From an uncultured Bacteroidales bacterium (GTDB lineage: Bacteria; Bacteroidota; Bacteroidia; Bacteroidales; P3), in assembly GCA_937901525.1 (NCBI GenBank), contig CALDHX010000011.1:27267-91266 (forward strand): a stretch of DNA of 64,000 nucleotides, in the 5' to 3' direction. Made by a program: the position numbers and the translations under genes. The notes below the pieces were generated by a model. That model saw only the letters and a program-made list of their open reading frames with translations, made no database searches and was not told the DNA's origin. How positions within the stretch are numbered: position 1 is the stretch's first letter; every line of letters begins with the position of its first letter. Of this stretch, positions 33,134-42,726 are shown one piece after another.

Positions 33134-36100
33134 ATGAAGAAGTATTTATTGACAGTTTTATCTGTCGTCTTTTCAATTACCCTTATGGGGCAACAAGATT
33201 ATTTAACCTACACAATTATTTCAGGAACTAACAATGTGAAAGTAAAGAAAAATGGAAATTTAAACGACATTCATGTAGTTATTCCTGACTCAGTTACTAT
33301 CGAAAGCAACACTTATGCTGTTACAGAAATTGAAAATCAAGCGTTTCAACATTCAAGCGACATGTTAGGAGTTACTATTCCTAATACAGTTACAACAATT
33401 GGAGAATATGCCTTTGAGAATGCAGGAAACAACAAGACTGAATTTGTTGTAAATATGGGAAGTGGTGTTGTAACAATAAAAACTAATGCTTTTCATAATT
33501 GTCAAAAGCTAAAACACATAAGAATTCCAAACACTTGTACTTCAATCGAAGCAAAAGCTTTTGAAGATTGTCAAAGTTTAGTTGAAATGCATATTCCTAA
33601 TCCAACTTGTACGCTTGGAGCATACGCTTTTGCAAAATGTAGAAATTTACAAGCCGTAACGCTTCCTAATAACATAACTGAAATTCCAGAAGGACTATTA
33701 ATGAATTGCGATAATAATCTTAGAGAAATAGTAATTCCAGAAAGCGTTACATCAATAGGCTCACAAGCATTTGCACAAGTACACGATGCTCAAATAATTT
33801 TCTTAGGTTGTGGAGATAACAACGGAAATATCACAATAGCAGATAATGCTTTCTCAAACAATGAACGAGACAATGTGGAATTTTTCTGCATAGAAACTTA
33901 TGGCAATGGCGACAATACCAGAAGCGTTCAATTTGTAGATGCAAATAATCAGCCAATAACTCTTTCTACAAATACAACACTTTTCGGAACTCAATACAAC
34001 AAACTTTATGTTCCTTGTGGAATGGAAAAAGTTTATGCAAAAGGTCTTTTTGGAAATACTAATCAAACAAGTTTAGATAAAATCAACGAAGGAAATTTAT
34101 GTCTTGCAGTAACAGATACAACTGGAGACTTCTGCGATCCTAAAACTTGGAGAGGATATGATGGTTGGATAGATAGTGCTATTGCAGCTGGTTATCCAAG
34201 CAATGGAACTCCTGCGGCAAAAGAAGCTTGGTTAAAGAATGATATTAATAACCCAAACGATGATCGTTGGCCTAATTTCGTTCCAAGAAATCCTATGCAA
34301 CCTTTTGTAATTAGCTATGATAAAATTAATGGTATGCGTGTTCCTCACGTAGTAACTTTAAAACATCGTAGAGATATTTATCCTTTTAATTCTGTAAATA
34401 ATGGAATAATGATAATAGATGCAACAGGTGATGAAAATCATTACGGACAATTAATAGAAAGAGACTCTGTTCTTTTTAATGAAAATATAACTTTAAATGT
34501 TACTTATGAAATAAAAAAACATAACAACACGATTTATCTTATAAAAGATTATCCTATTAAAGACTCTACTGACATTACTTCTTTATTAAATGGAACTGCA
34601 ACAACAGTAGGCAACTATAAAAAAGAAAATATTTATATTAGAGATACCAAAACACGTTATTTACTTACAATTACACAATCAAATGGTAGTTATGATGGTG
34701 TAAATGTAGAAGATAGGGATTATTACAGAATTCAAGAGGGCTCTATATATTATTATGGTGTAGAACCCTCTGTTTCAGCAGTAATTAGTAGCTTAGGAAC
34801 AACCCCAACCTATGGTTTCTATAAAGAGGTAGTAAACGGTAACACCTTAATAAAACATAAATTCTATTACAATGGAAACCATACTGCTACTGCAACTATT
34901 GATGGAAGTACTGGTGATGTTACTTTACGTGGTACTGATTATACATACGGACATGTAAGAATGCATCAAAATCTTGCAGGAGAAATACATGTTAAAGTAC
35001 CTGCGGTAGAAAATAGTTGGAATTTTGTTGGTGCTCCTTTCAATGTTTATGATTTATATGCTGTACAAAGACATCCTGATGATAATGGTAATCTCCTTGA
35101 TGCTTCAGCTGTAAGATTTGATTACGCAACAAACGATTGGGAAACTGTTTTTTCTTATGGAGAAGACACTATAAGACCGGGAGAAGGATTCCTTGCTTGG
35201 CCTTTCTATGCAGGAGGAATAACATTCTCTACAAAAAGAGATCGTGATAATGGAGTGGTAGGAGGATTACAAAGAGTTTATACAGACTTTGTTTTGAACA
35301 ACGACACTGTTTATGTTGAAAAAAATATTGCAGATAACACTTATAAATGGATGGCATTAGCAAATCCATATCCTGCAAAGCTTTGCGTAAACGCTTTTGT
35401 TAAGGATAATACTAATATATCTTATGATCCATATCCTAATCCTAATCCTGATCCTGAACAATCTAACACAACAATTCAAGGACAAGGAGTTTATATCTTA
35501 AATGCAACAAATAGTTCTTGGGAGTTTTGGTATAAAACTGATACAGAAAATGGTTTTGATCTTGGTGTTGGTCAAGGTTTCTTTGTAAATGTACAAAATA
35601 ATGGAACAAACAAAATAAAGTTTACTAAATCACAAATACACGAATACGATGAGCCACAATGTGAACACGGAGTTAATCACAGTGCTAAGTCTTCTTCTCA
35701 AAGAGGATTCATAAAACTTTCTATGATTGCAGACAATGTTGCTTCTGAACTTTTGTTTGCACACAATGAAGACGCACAACAATACTACGACATTTACGAT
35801 GCTAACAAATTGTTCGCTATGGAAAGAATGACTGAGCCTTATTTCGTAACTGATGGCATTAAGCTTGTGAAAGAAGAAGTGAAAGAAGTGCCTTATTATG
35901 CTACAATGAATGTTAGAAGTTATGAAGAAAAAGAAGTGAAGTTTAGAGCTGATTATATTCCTGAGGGTTATGCGGTAAGCATTATTGATGGTGAAGAAAC
36001 TATTGATTTAAATCCTGGTGTGGAATACACAACTGAGGTTTCGGTTGGTGAGAATGCTAATCGCTTTAAAGTATTGGTTAAAAAGTCTGTTGGATTAAAC

Positions 36101-36322
36101 GATGTTAAAGAGCTTGCAATTGATATTACAAACAGCAACAGAATTGTAAACATCTCTACTAACGAAACTAATCTTCAAATTGAGGTTTACAATGCCTTAG
36201 GTCAAAAAGTGCTTTCAACTCATTCATTAAATTTCTCTTTGAATGAGGTTTCTGCCGGTGCTTATATGATTAAGGCTTTCAATAGCAAGGGAAGTAAAAC
36301 TCAAAAGATTATTATCAAATAA
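33134..36322 (+). CDS. BspA-type leucine-rich-repeat surface protein, T9SS type A
   Basis: This 1062-aa secreted protein has a signal peptide (MKKYLLTVLSVVFSITLMGQ), then BspA-like LRR_5 repeats at about residues 40-235 (VTIPNTVTTIGEYAFENA; IRIPNTCTSIEAKAFEDCQS; IVIPESVTSIGSQAFAQV), a long central region with Ig-like or jelly-roll features (SWNFVGAPFNVYDLYAVQRH; WMALANPYPAKLCVNAF), and a T9SS type A C-terminal domain (IEVYNALGQKVLST, SAGAYMIKAFNSKG, ending KIIIK). BspA repeats often mediate adhesion to host proteins; adhesion here is inferred. It has its own promoter and terminator. Confidence 0.88.
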   Translation: MKKYLLTVLSVVFSITLMGQQDYLTYTIISGTNNVKVKKNGNLNDIHVVIPDSVTIESNTYAVTEIENQAFQHSSDMLGVTIPNTVTTIGEYAFENAGNNKTEFVVNMGSGVVTIKTNAFHNCQKLKHIRIPNTCTSIEAKAFEDCQSLVEMHIPNPTCTLGAYAFAKCRNLQAVTLPNNITEIPEGLLMNCDNNLREIVIPESVTSIGSQAFAQVHDAQIIFLGCGDNNGNITIADNAFSNNERDNVEFFCIETYGNGDNTRSVQFVDANNQPITLSTNTTLFGTQYNKLYVPCGMEKVYAKGLFGNTNQTSLDKINEGNLCLAVTDTTGDFCDPKTWRGYDGWIDSAIAAGYPSNGTPAAKEAWLKNDINNPNDDRWPNFVPRNPMQPFVISYDKINGMRVPHVVTLKHRRDIYPFNSVNNGIMIIDATGDENHYGQLIERDSVLFNENITLNVTYEIKKHNNTIYLIKDYPIKDSTDITSLLNGTATTVGNYKKENIYIRDTKTRYLLTITQSNGSYDGVNVEDRDYYRIQEGSIYYYGVEPSVSAVISSLGTTPTYGFYKEVVNGNTLIKHKFYYNGNHTATATIDGSTGDVTLRGTDYTYGHVRMHQNLAGEIHVKVPAVENSWNFVGAPFNVYDLYAVQRHPDDNGNLLDASAVRFDYATNDWETVFSYGEDTIRPGEGFLAWPFYAGGITFSTKRDRDNGVVGGLQRVYTDFVLNNDTVYVEKNIADNTYKWMALANPYPAKLCVNAFVKDNTNISYDPYPNPNPDPEQSNTTIQGQGVYILNATNSSWEFWYKTDTENGFDLGVGQGFFVNVQNNGTNKIKFTKSQIHEYDEPQCEHGVNHSAKSSSQRGFIKLSMIADNVASELLFAHNEDAQQYYDIYDANKLFAMERMTEPYFVTDGIKLVKEEVKEVPYYATMNVRSYEEKEVKFRADYIPEGYAVSIIDGEETIDLNPGVEYTTEVSVGENANRFKVLVKKSVGLNDVKELAIDITNSNRIVNISTNETNLQIEVYNALGQKVLSTHSLNFSLNEVSAGAYMIKAFNSKGSKTQKIIIK

Positions 36323-36345
36323 GAATAGTGATTTATTTCAATGAA

Positions 36346-36374
36346 TAAGCCCAAGGGAAAATTCTCTTGGGTTT
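36346..36374 (+). terminator. Terminator after the BspA-like gene
   Basis: Stem CCCAAGGGA / TCTCTTGGG with a G-T pair and a short A-rich loop, followed by TTTATTTATTTTTT, about 25 bp after the stop. Confidence 0.75.
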
Positions 36375-36387
36375 ATTTATTTTTTCG

Positions 36388-36395
36388 TAACTTTG
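36388..36395 (+). promoter_or_regulatory. -7 box before the 183-aa secreted protein gene
   Basis: TAACTTTG matches TAnnTTTG, 18 bp before the ATG at 36414. A longer reading from a TTG at 36393 would start inside this box, so the ATG is preferred. Confidence 0.55.
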
Positions 36396-36413
36396 CAAAA
36401 AATTAATTTGCTA

Positions 36414-36965
36414 ATGAAAAGATTTTTAGTTGTTATATTTGCATGCCTTGTTTTCTTGGACTTATCTGCTCAAAAAGATGTTACAAAGTTTCTTGGTATT
36501 CCTGTTGATGGCTCAGGCAAAGAAATTATTGAGAAGTTAAAAGATAAAGGTTTTACTTATAGTCAAAAGGACGATGCTTTGATTGGAATTTTCAATGGTG
36601 AGACTGTTGTTGTAGATGTAGATATGCAAAACGATAAGGTATGGAGACTTATTATTGAAGACTTGACTACTCGTGATGAAGAACAAATTGTTACAAGGTT
36701 TAATTCTCTTGTTAGACAATTTGAAAGCAGTGAAAATTATATGCCTTTTGAATTAAATCAAGCTATTCGCAGTGATGAAAACCTTGCTTATGATATGGCA
36801 AATCGTGGTTTGATTTATCGTGCAGGCTTTTATCAAAAAGGCGATTCTTGGTTAATGAATGACGAACGATTTGTTTGGTTTATGATTGTCAAAATTTTCT
36901 CTCGTTATAAGATTGTCATGTATTATGAAAATGGTTTTAACGAGAGCTCTGACAAGGATATTTAA
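36414..36965 (+). CDS. Secreted protein of unknown function
   Basis: This 183-aa protein has a signal peptide (MKRFLVVIFACLVFLDLSAQ) and a mature part beginning KDVTKFLGIPVDGSGKEIIE, followed by an alternating beta pattern (ALIGIFNGETVVVDVDMQ; KVWRLIIED) and an Asn/Tyr-rich C-terminus. The FLGIPVDG start is a recurring feature of small Bacteroidota secreted proteins, but I know no function. Its stop codon (36963-36965) lies directly against the stop of the convergent fucosidase gene, so there is no intergenic DNA. Confidence 0.75.
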   Translation: MKRFLVVIFACLVFLDLSAQKDVTKFLGIPVDGSGKEIIEKLKDKGFTYSQKDDALIGIFNGETVVVDVDMQNDKVWRLIIEDLTTRDEEQIVTRFNSLVRQFESSENYMPFELNQAIRSDENLAYDMANRGLIYRAGFYQKGDSWLMNDERFVWFMIVKIFSRYKIVMYYENGFNESSDKDI

Positions 36966-38420
36966 TTATTGTTTGTCTTCTATTTTTTCAGCGTAATAAA
37001 GCCCAAGATTTTTTATATTTGCTTCGCCTCGTGAAGAAAGTATTGTGATTCGTATTTTTTCTGCTTTACAATCTTCAAATCTTAGCAAACGTTTGTAGCC
37101 TATTGTTGTGCCTTGGCTTAGAGTTTGCCATTTTCCGTTAAAGAATCCTTCCACAAGAAATTCTTCTACTCGTTGTCCTTTTGTTATGTCTTCTTGTAAA
37201 AGAAGAGTATTAATTGTTGCGTCTTTTTTTACAAGAAATTCTTTGCTTTCTTTCTCTTGTGCTTTCCAGGTTTTATAGTTTTTGCTTAAATAGTTATTAG
37301 AAAAAGTTTTTGAAAGATAGTTTGAGAGTTCTTTTATGCGTTTTACGTCATTTTCATGTAGCAAACCTCTTGTGTCTGGTGGGATATTCAACAGCAAAAC
37401 CGAGTTACGTCCTACGGATTGATAGTAAATATCTACTAAATTGGAGAGTGAGCGTACTTTTTCATCTTCCTCAGAGTGATAAAACCAACCTGGACGAATT
37501 GAAACATCAACTTCCGATGGATACCAATAGGCTTCTTTTGCTTTTTCTATTAAAGCTCTACTTCCAAGGTCTTTTGACATTTCGTTTAAGCCGAGTTGTG
37601 TGTTGTTTTCTTTTTTATCGGGATATGATCCTGGTGCAATAAGTGTTGCACTCCATTCTGTTTCTCTGCCAAGTCCGCTTTCATTGCCTACCCATCGCAC
37701 ATCGTCTCCCATTATTGCAGTTACGGCTTGTGGTTGTAAGTCTCTAATTGTTTTTAATATTGCTTTCCAATCATATTCTTGTTTTCTACCGTTCTCTCCT
37801 TCGCCACAAGCTCCGTCAAACCATACTTCGTGAATCTCTCCATAGTTTGTTAATAGCTCGGTCAATTGTTTTATGTAAAGTTTGTTGTATTCGGGAGAAT
37901 CACCATAGGATTTTGCGTTTCTATCCCAAGGTGAAAGATAGATTCCAAATTTAAGGTCATATTTTTCGCAAGCGTCTCTTAATTCTCTCACCACATCGCC
38001 TTTGCCATTCTTCCATGGAGAATTTTTTACTGAGTATTCTGTACTTTGTGTTTGCCAAAGACAAAAGCCATCGTGATGTTTTGCAGTGAGAATTGCCATT
38101 TTAAAGCCTGCATCTTTGAGTGCTTTTACCCATTGCTCACAGTTGAGTTGTGTAGGGTTGAAAAGTTTTGGATCATCTTTGCCATCTCCCCATTCATTGC
38201 CCGTAAAGGTGTTGATTCCAAAATGAAGAAAAGCAGTAAGCTCCATTTCTTGCCAATTTAATTGCCATTTGTTTGGCACAAGGCGTGAAATCATTTCTAT
38301 TTTCTTTTCTTGACTTGCTTGACTTGGGAAAACAAGGTGTTTTTCGTATGTTGTCTCTTTTACTCTTGCGCAAGAAATAAAAAGACTTGTTGTAATAAAT
38401 AATAGGATATATTTTTTCAT
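36966..38420 (-). CDS. GH29 alpha-L-fucosidase lipoprotein
   Basis: This 484-aa glycoside hydrolase family 29 enzyme probably releases L-fucose from glycans. It begins with a lipoprotein signal (LLFITTSLFISC, Cys17), so it should be anchored in a membrane of the envelope. Family motifs are LHFGINTFTGNEWG, AILTAKHHDGFCLWQT (about 109-124), LKFGIYLSPWDR and the nucleophile in EVWFDGACGEG (Asp202). The C-terminal region with FNGKWQTLSQGTTIGYKRLL looks like an F5/8-type carbohydrate-binding module. The general acid/base residue varies in GH29 and was not assigned. No other glycan-degradation genes (sus-like) are adjacent. Confidence 0.9.
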   Translation of the reverse strand: MKKYILLFITTSLFISCARVKETTYEKHLVFPSQASQEKKIEMISRLVPNKWQLNWQEMELTAFLHFGINTFTGNEWGDGKDDPKLFNPTQLNCEQWVKALKDAGFKMAILTAKHHDGFCLWQTQSTEYSVKNSPWKNGKGDVVRELRDACEKYDLKFGIYLSPWDRNAKSYGDSPEYNKLYIKQLTELLTNYGEIHEVWFDGACGEGENGRKQEYDWKAILKTIRDLQPQAVTAIMGDDVRWVGNESGLGRETEWSATLIAPGSYPDKKENNTQLGLNEMSKDLGSRALIEKAKEAYWYPSEVDVSIRPGWFYHSEEDEKVRSLSNLVDIYYQSVGRNSVLLLNIPPDTRGLLHENDVKRIKELSNYLSKTFSNNYLSKNYKTWKAQEKESKEFLVKKDATINTLLLQEDITKGQRVEEFLVEGFFNGKWQTLSQGTTIGYKRLLRFEDCKAEKIRITILSSRGEANIKNLGLYYAEKIEDKQ

Positions 38421-38424
38421 TTTC

Positions 38425-39519
38425 TTAATCTATAAATCTTTGCTTTTCAAAAGGAAATTCCTCTATTAATTCTCCTGAATAGTAAAAATCAAAACCAATT
38501 GTTCCAAATGTATATATGTAATCGCCTACATTTATGCTTGATCCTCCACATTTTGGATCAGGTCCCGGATGACTTTCCGAAAAGCCTATATTAAATAAAG
38601 TGAAAAGTATTTCGGGGCGTGAGGCTATATCGTATCCTGCTCTTTGCCATTGTTTCTTAGTTTGATGCAATATGCAAGCAGTGTATAGATATGAATAGTA
38701 ATGACTTTGATAATCAACCAAGCGATTCATTCTTTCTTCTTGATGATTTTCGGTTTCAAAGTCTAATATGTTTTCATATTTCTTGCCCATATAAAAAGCC
38801 GATGTATCATCTTTTAAATGTTTTTCAACTTGCATTGCAGTGAAGTCTTTTATTCCATTAACGCCAAAGGAGAATTGCGATTGCACCGAAAGAACCTTCA
38901 CAGGTCCAAGATATTTTTTATACATTTCCCTCTTAGAATTAAACAAACGTATCTGTTCTCCTATCAAACAACTCACTATCATTCGCGATTCCACTCCCGC
39001 AACCTTAGCAGCACTGTCTATTTCGGCTTTATCCTTTACAATTGCTTCTTTTAAGGCGTACCACTCAGGAAGATTCATCCATTGTATTACGTTTTCGCCT
39101 GTGCTATCTTTTTTTAAGCTCGCTAATGCTGCATCTTGATTTTGCAAATAAGTTGAGTAGGTTTCATTCTCTTGTAAATACATCTCACAAGCAGCTATCA
39201 TTTGTTGCAAATTGCCTTCTGCGTATGAATTTTTAATTGCTTTAAGAATTAAATCTGCATTTTTTGGATAGAGACGACTAATTGCTGTTAGTTTTGCTAA
39301 GTCTTCGGTAGTAAGAATTGCTTTTTCTTTGTTTACTATTCCTTTTTTCAACTCCGCAACCTCTACTAAATAACGATTATTATTGTCTATTGCTCCTCTA
39401 TTCTTTGTCCAACCTAATTGATAAACAGTCCAAGCTCCAATTATTGCAAGGCCTGCTACTGCAAAGCTATACAATAGTACATTATAGATAATTTTAAAAA
39501 ATCGTTTTGTTTTTTTCAT
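38425..39519 (-). CDS. Membrane-anchored DUF1402/lysozyme-like protein
   Basis: This 364-aa protein has one N-terminal TM helix (IYNVLLYSFAVAGLAIIGAW) and a large periplasmic part. The segment AGVESRMIVSCLIGEQIRLF, then FGVNGIKDFTAMQVEKHL, resembles the DUF1402/lytic-transglycosylase-like fold, with Glu in GEQ as a possible catalytic acid. The C-terminus has ESHPGPDPKCGGSSINVG, which fits a late-lobe Cys motif. Peptidoglycan cleavage is an inference from this likeness and is not certain. It precedes the fucosidase gene by 4 bp in the same direction, so they may share a transcript. Confidence 0.6.
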   Translation of the reverse strand: MKKTKRFFKIIYNVLLYSFAVAGLAIIGAWTVYQLGWTKNRGAIDNNNRYLVEVAELKKGIVNKEKAILTTEDLAKLTAISRLYPKNADLILKAIKNSYAEGNLQQMIAACEMYLQENETYSTYLQNQDAALASLKKDSTGENVIQWMNLPEWYALKEAIVKDKAEIDSAAKVAGVESRMIVSCLIGEQIRLFNSKREMYKKYLGPVKVLSVQSQFSFGVNGIKDFTAMQVEKHLKDDTSAFYMGKKYENILDFETENHQEERMNRLVDYQSHYYSYLYTACILHQTKKQWQRAGYDIASRPEILFTLFNIGFSESHPGPDPKCGGSSINVGDYIYTFGTIGFDFYYSGELIEEFPFEKQRFID

Positions 39520-39579
39520 ACAATTTTTACCTTTAAAAACAGCGTGCAAAGATAGAGAAAAAATTATAATTCAAATAAA

Positions 39580-39609
39580 AAAAGGAGAGTATTTTACTAC
39601 TCTCCTTTT
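39580..39609 (-). terminator. Terminator after the M16 peptidase gene
   Basis: Stem AAAAGGAGAGTA / TACTCTCCTTTT around a 6-nt loop, followed by T-rich sequence on the minus strand, about 28 bp after the stop. Confidence 0.85.
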
Positions 39610-39637
39610 AGTTTTCTTTAATCAATTATTGTTTTGA

Positions 39638-42472
39638 TTATTTTGCTGGTTTCATTGATTCTGGTTTCATTGAAACTCTTACATATCCATCGTGTTTCAA
39701 ATATTTAGCTGCTACTGCTTTAATGTCTTCTATTGTTAAAGCGTTTACTGCTGCTGAATATTCTTCTAATGTTTGCATTTCATATCCGTAGAATCTACTT
39801 CCTATGATTTGTCCTAACCAGTAACCGTTTCTTTCCATTCTTCCTTTTCTTTCAAGGATTAATTGTTCTTTTACTTTATCTAAGTCTGTTGCTGTTGGAC
39901 CTTCTGCAATCAATTTATCTAACACTTCAAATGTTGCATTTGTAAGTTTATCAACTGTTGTAGGGTCGCAAGTGTAGTAGCACATTGCTGTTGATTTTGC
40001 TTGTGGGTATTTTTCGTATGAAAGTGAGAATGAAGGAGAGTATGTTCCACCTAATTCTTCACGAATTGTTTCAGTAAGTTTGATAGAACAAATGTTGTCT
40101 AATGCGTTTGTTGCAAGACGATCGTTCCAATCGAAGTTGTTTTCAAATGTAATTGTCATCAAACCTTTGTTTGCTTCTCCTGCATATACTGTTTCATCAA
40201 CGATTCCTTTTGCAAATGCAGATGAACGGTCTTGCCATTTTTCTGCTTTTTTGCCTTTTAATGAAGGAAGTCCACCAATGTATTTTTCAATCAAAGGAAG
40301 CATTGTTTTTTCGTCAATGTTTCCAACGAAAGTGAATGTAAAGTCAGAAGCATCTGAGAATCTTTCTTTGAATATCTTTAACATTTTGTCAGCATTCAAT
40401 TGTTTCAATTGTGCTTCTGTTGGTATCATAATTGTACGTTTGTCGTTAGGATACATTGATTTTATCCATTTTTCTTGGAATGCAAATTCTGGCATATTTT
40501 TCACCATATTGATTTGAGTTTTCATCTTATCAATTTCGCTTGCCAAAACTTCTTTATCCATTCTTGGTGCAGTGAAGAATAAATAGATGTATTGTAATTG
40601 TGTTTCAAAGTCTTTTGGAGAACAGCTTCCGTTAAGTTCGTCTTGTAATTCGCCGATTGAAGGTGTTATTCCAAATGATTTACCTTTCATAAACTTCATC
40701 AATTGGCTGTGATCATAGTTTCCTATACCACTTCCGTCAACTATGCTTGCTGCGAAATTAACATTCATAATGTCTTTATCATCATACATAGATGCACCTC
40801 CGTTTGATTCTGCGTAAGTAAGGATTTCATCGTTTTTGAAGTTAGTTTTCTTAACGATTACTTTTGCTCCGTTTGAAAGAACGTATTCTGTGTAGTCAAA
40901 TTTTTCGTTCTTAGTTGTTGATTCTATTTTTCCACCTTTTGGTTCTTGTGCTAAGAAAGGTTCTGTTTTAACATTATCAACCCAAGCCTTAGTATTTGCT
41001 TTTTTACATTTTTCTATAGCTTTCAAAACTTTGTCTTCTGTTGGCACTTTAACACCTTTCTTTTCTGGCATAGAGATTGTGCAAACGAAGTTTTCTTCTG
41101 TCATCCATTTTCCTATCAAAGCGTTTACTTCTTCCAAAGTGATGCTTTCCATCATTGCTTTTGCCCATTTGTTTTCAATGATTGCACCTGGCATAGGAAT
41201 TTCTTCTAAGAAGTAATCAACTAATTCTGCTGCTATACGGCTACTTTCTGTTTTTGATTCTTCTTTTGCTGCTCTTTCATATCTTTCTAATAAAGATTCT
41301 TTTGCTCTGTCTAATTCTGTTTGAAGGAATCCGTGTTGTTGTAGTCTTCTATTTTCAAGCATCATTGCTTCTAAAGCTTCCATTACCTTACCTTCTTTTG
41401 CAACTACATACATTTGGTATGCTGCAACAGGTCTTGCAAGGAATCCACCATAACCTGCTCCTGCTTGCATATAAGGACAAGATTTCTTTTCAGCAAGTTC
41501 TGATAAACGTTCATCGAACATTATTTCAAATAAAGAGTTTACCAAGTATTGTTCACGATAATCTCCCCAAGTTTTAACAGCTTTTGCAGGGTGTTTGTAG
41601 AACATTTGAATTTGAGTAGAAGTTGCTTCTTTATCTGTTGCAACACATACAAGTGGTTCTTTGTTGTTGTCAATTGTGTAAGTAGGTCTTTCCAATGGAG
41701 TGCAGTGTTTTGGAGTCATTGTAAAGTAATCAATAACTTTTTGTTCCATTTCGTCTGCATCAAAGTCTCCTACTACGATTACAGCCATGTTATCTGGTCT
41801 GTACCATTTTTGATAGAATCCTCTAATGTCTTCATATTTGAAGTTTTCAAGGTTTTCTAATGTTCCGATAGGAAGTCTTTCTGCGTATTTAGAACCTTTT
41901 AACATTGTTCCCCAAGTTTTAGCTCTTAATCTTTCGCTTCCACCTTGGCTCATACGCCATTCTTCAATGATAACGCCTCTTTCTTTGTCGATTTCTTCAC
42001 CTGTCATCAACATTCCAGAAGCCCAACCATCAAGAATCTTCAATCCCATATCAAATAATCTTGAATTATCTGTTGGAAGTGTTACCATGTAAACTGTTTG
42101 GTCAAAGCCTGTGTATGCGTTAATCTCTCTTCCGAAAACGATACCTTCTTTTTCCAAATCATCAATCATTGTGTTTCCTGGGAAATGCTTTGTTCCATTG
42201 AATCCCATGTGTTCAGAGAAGTGAGCTAATCCAACTTCATTTGCTTCTTCTAAAACAGATCCAGCATTTACTGCAATTTGAAATTCTGCTCTGTTTGCAG
42301 GTTTGTTGTTAGCTCTTACGTAATAAGTAAGTCCGTTAGCTAATTTTCCTGTACGAACCTTACCATTCAATTTTATTTGCTCATCAAGATTAACTTCTTT
42401 CTTGTTTTGAGCAAACCCTGTTGTACTAATCAATAAGCACAACGCCAATACTGAAAAAATTCTACTTTTCAT
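39638..42472 (-). CDS. Secreted M16 family zinc peptidase
   Basis: This 944-aa peptidase has a signal peptide (FSVLALCLLISTTGFAQ) and the family layout of two M16 halves, about 30-490 and 520-940. The inverted zinc motif HxxEH is in LAHFSEHMGFNG (residues 84-88) of the first half; the second half lacks it and is the structural inactive partner (typical of M16B/C and pitrilysin-like fusions). It should degrade peptides in the periplasm. Its start overlaps the stop of the XRE regulator gene by 11 bp, so translation may be coupled. Confidence 0.92.
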   Translation of the reverse strand: MKSRIFSVLALCLLISTTGFAQNKKEVNLDEQIKLNGKVRTGKLANGLTYYVRANNKPANRAEFQIAVNAGSVLEEANEVGLAHFSEHMGFNGTKHFPGNTMIDDLEKEGIVFGREINAYTGFDQTVYMVTLPTDNSRLFDMGLKILDGWASGMLMTGEEIDKERGVIIEEWRMSQGGSERLRAKTWGTMLKGSKYAERLPIGTLENLENFKYEDIRGFYQKWYRPDNMAVIVVGDFDADEMEQKVIDYFTMTPKHCTPLERPTYTIDNNKEPLVCVATDKEATSTQIQMFYKHPAKAVKTWGDYREQYLVNSLFEIMFDERLSELAEKKSCPYMQAGAGYGGFLARPVAAYQMYVVAKEGKVMEALEAMMLENRRLQQHGFLQTELDRAKESLLERYERAAKEESKTESSRIAAELVDYFLEEIPMPGAIIENKWAKAMMESITLEEVNALIGKWMTEENFVCTISMPEKKGVKVPTEDKVLKAIEKCKKANTKAWVDNVKTEPFLAQEPKGGKIESTTKNEKFDYTEYVLSNGAKVIVKKTNFKNDEILTYAESNGGASMYDDKDIMNVNFAASIVDGSGIGNYDHSQLMKFMKGKSFGITPSIGELQDELNGSCSPKDFETQLQYIYLFFTAPRMDKEVLASEIDKMKTQINMVKNMPEFAFQEKWIKSMYPNDKRTIMIPTEAQLKQLNADKMLKIFKERFSDASDFTFTFVGNIDEKTMLPLIEKYIGGLPSLKGKKAEKWQDRSSAFAKGIVDETVYAGEANKGLMTITFENNFDWNDRLATNALDNICSIKLTETIREELGGTYSPSFSLSYEKYPQAKSTAMCYYTCDPTTVDKLTNATFEVLDKLIAEGPTATDLDKVKEQLILERKGRMERNGYWLGQIIGSRFYGYEMQTLEEYSAAVNALTIEDIKAVAAKYLKHDGYVRVSMKPESMKPAK

Positions 42473-42719
42473 ACTGTTCTTTTTTTTGGTTTGTTATTAT
42501 TATTTCTGTATTTGAATCTTCTGTATATTCTAAAATATCTCCCGGCTGACAATCTAAAACTTTGCAAATAGCCTCTAAGGTAGAAAAACGAATAGCCTTT
42601 GCCTTGCCTGTTTTGAGATTAGACATATTTGCAAGGGTAATATTTACCTTAGACGAAAGTTCTCCGAGGGAAATCTTTCTCTTTGCCATCATAACATCTA
42701 AGTTTACTATTATTCCCAT
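42462..42719 (-). CDS. XRE-family HTH regulator
   Basis: This 85-aa regulator is a single helix-turn-helix domain of the short Cro/CI-like (YozG/HTH_26) type: KRKISLGELSSKVNITLANM is the first helices and turn, FSTLEAICKVLDCQPGDILE the recognition helix and C-terminal helix, followed by a charged tail. It is paired with the DUF2975 membrane protein gene, 7 bp upstream, an arrangement often seen for these small regulators; they may form a membrane-linked sensor. It overlaps the M16 peptidase gene by 11 bp. Confidence 0.85.
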   Translation of the reverse strand: MGIIVNLDVMMAKRKISLGELSSKVNITLANMSNLKTGKAKAIRFSTLEAICKVLDCQPGDILEYTEDSNTEIIITNQKKEQYEK

Positions 42720-42726
42720 TGCTTTA

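Noticed and set aside
33134..36322. Multiple Pro-Asn (NPNPNPDP) repeat near residue 770 as a functional module
   Set aside because: Only a short linker (YDPYPNPNPDPEQ) inside the BspA-like protein; too short to call a repeat domain.
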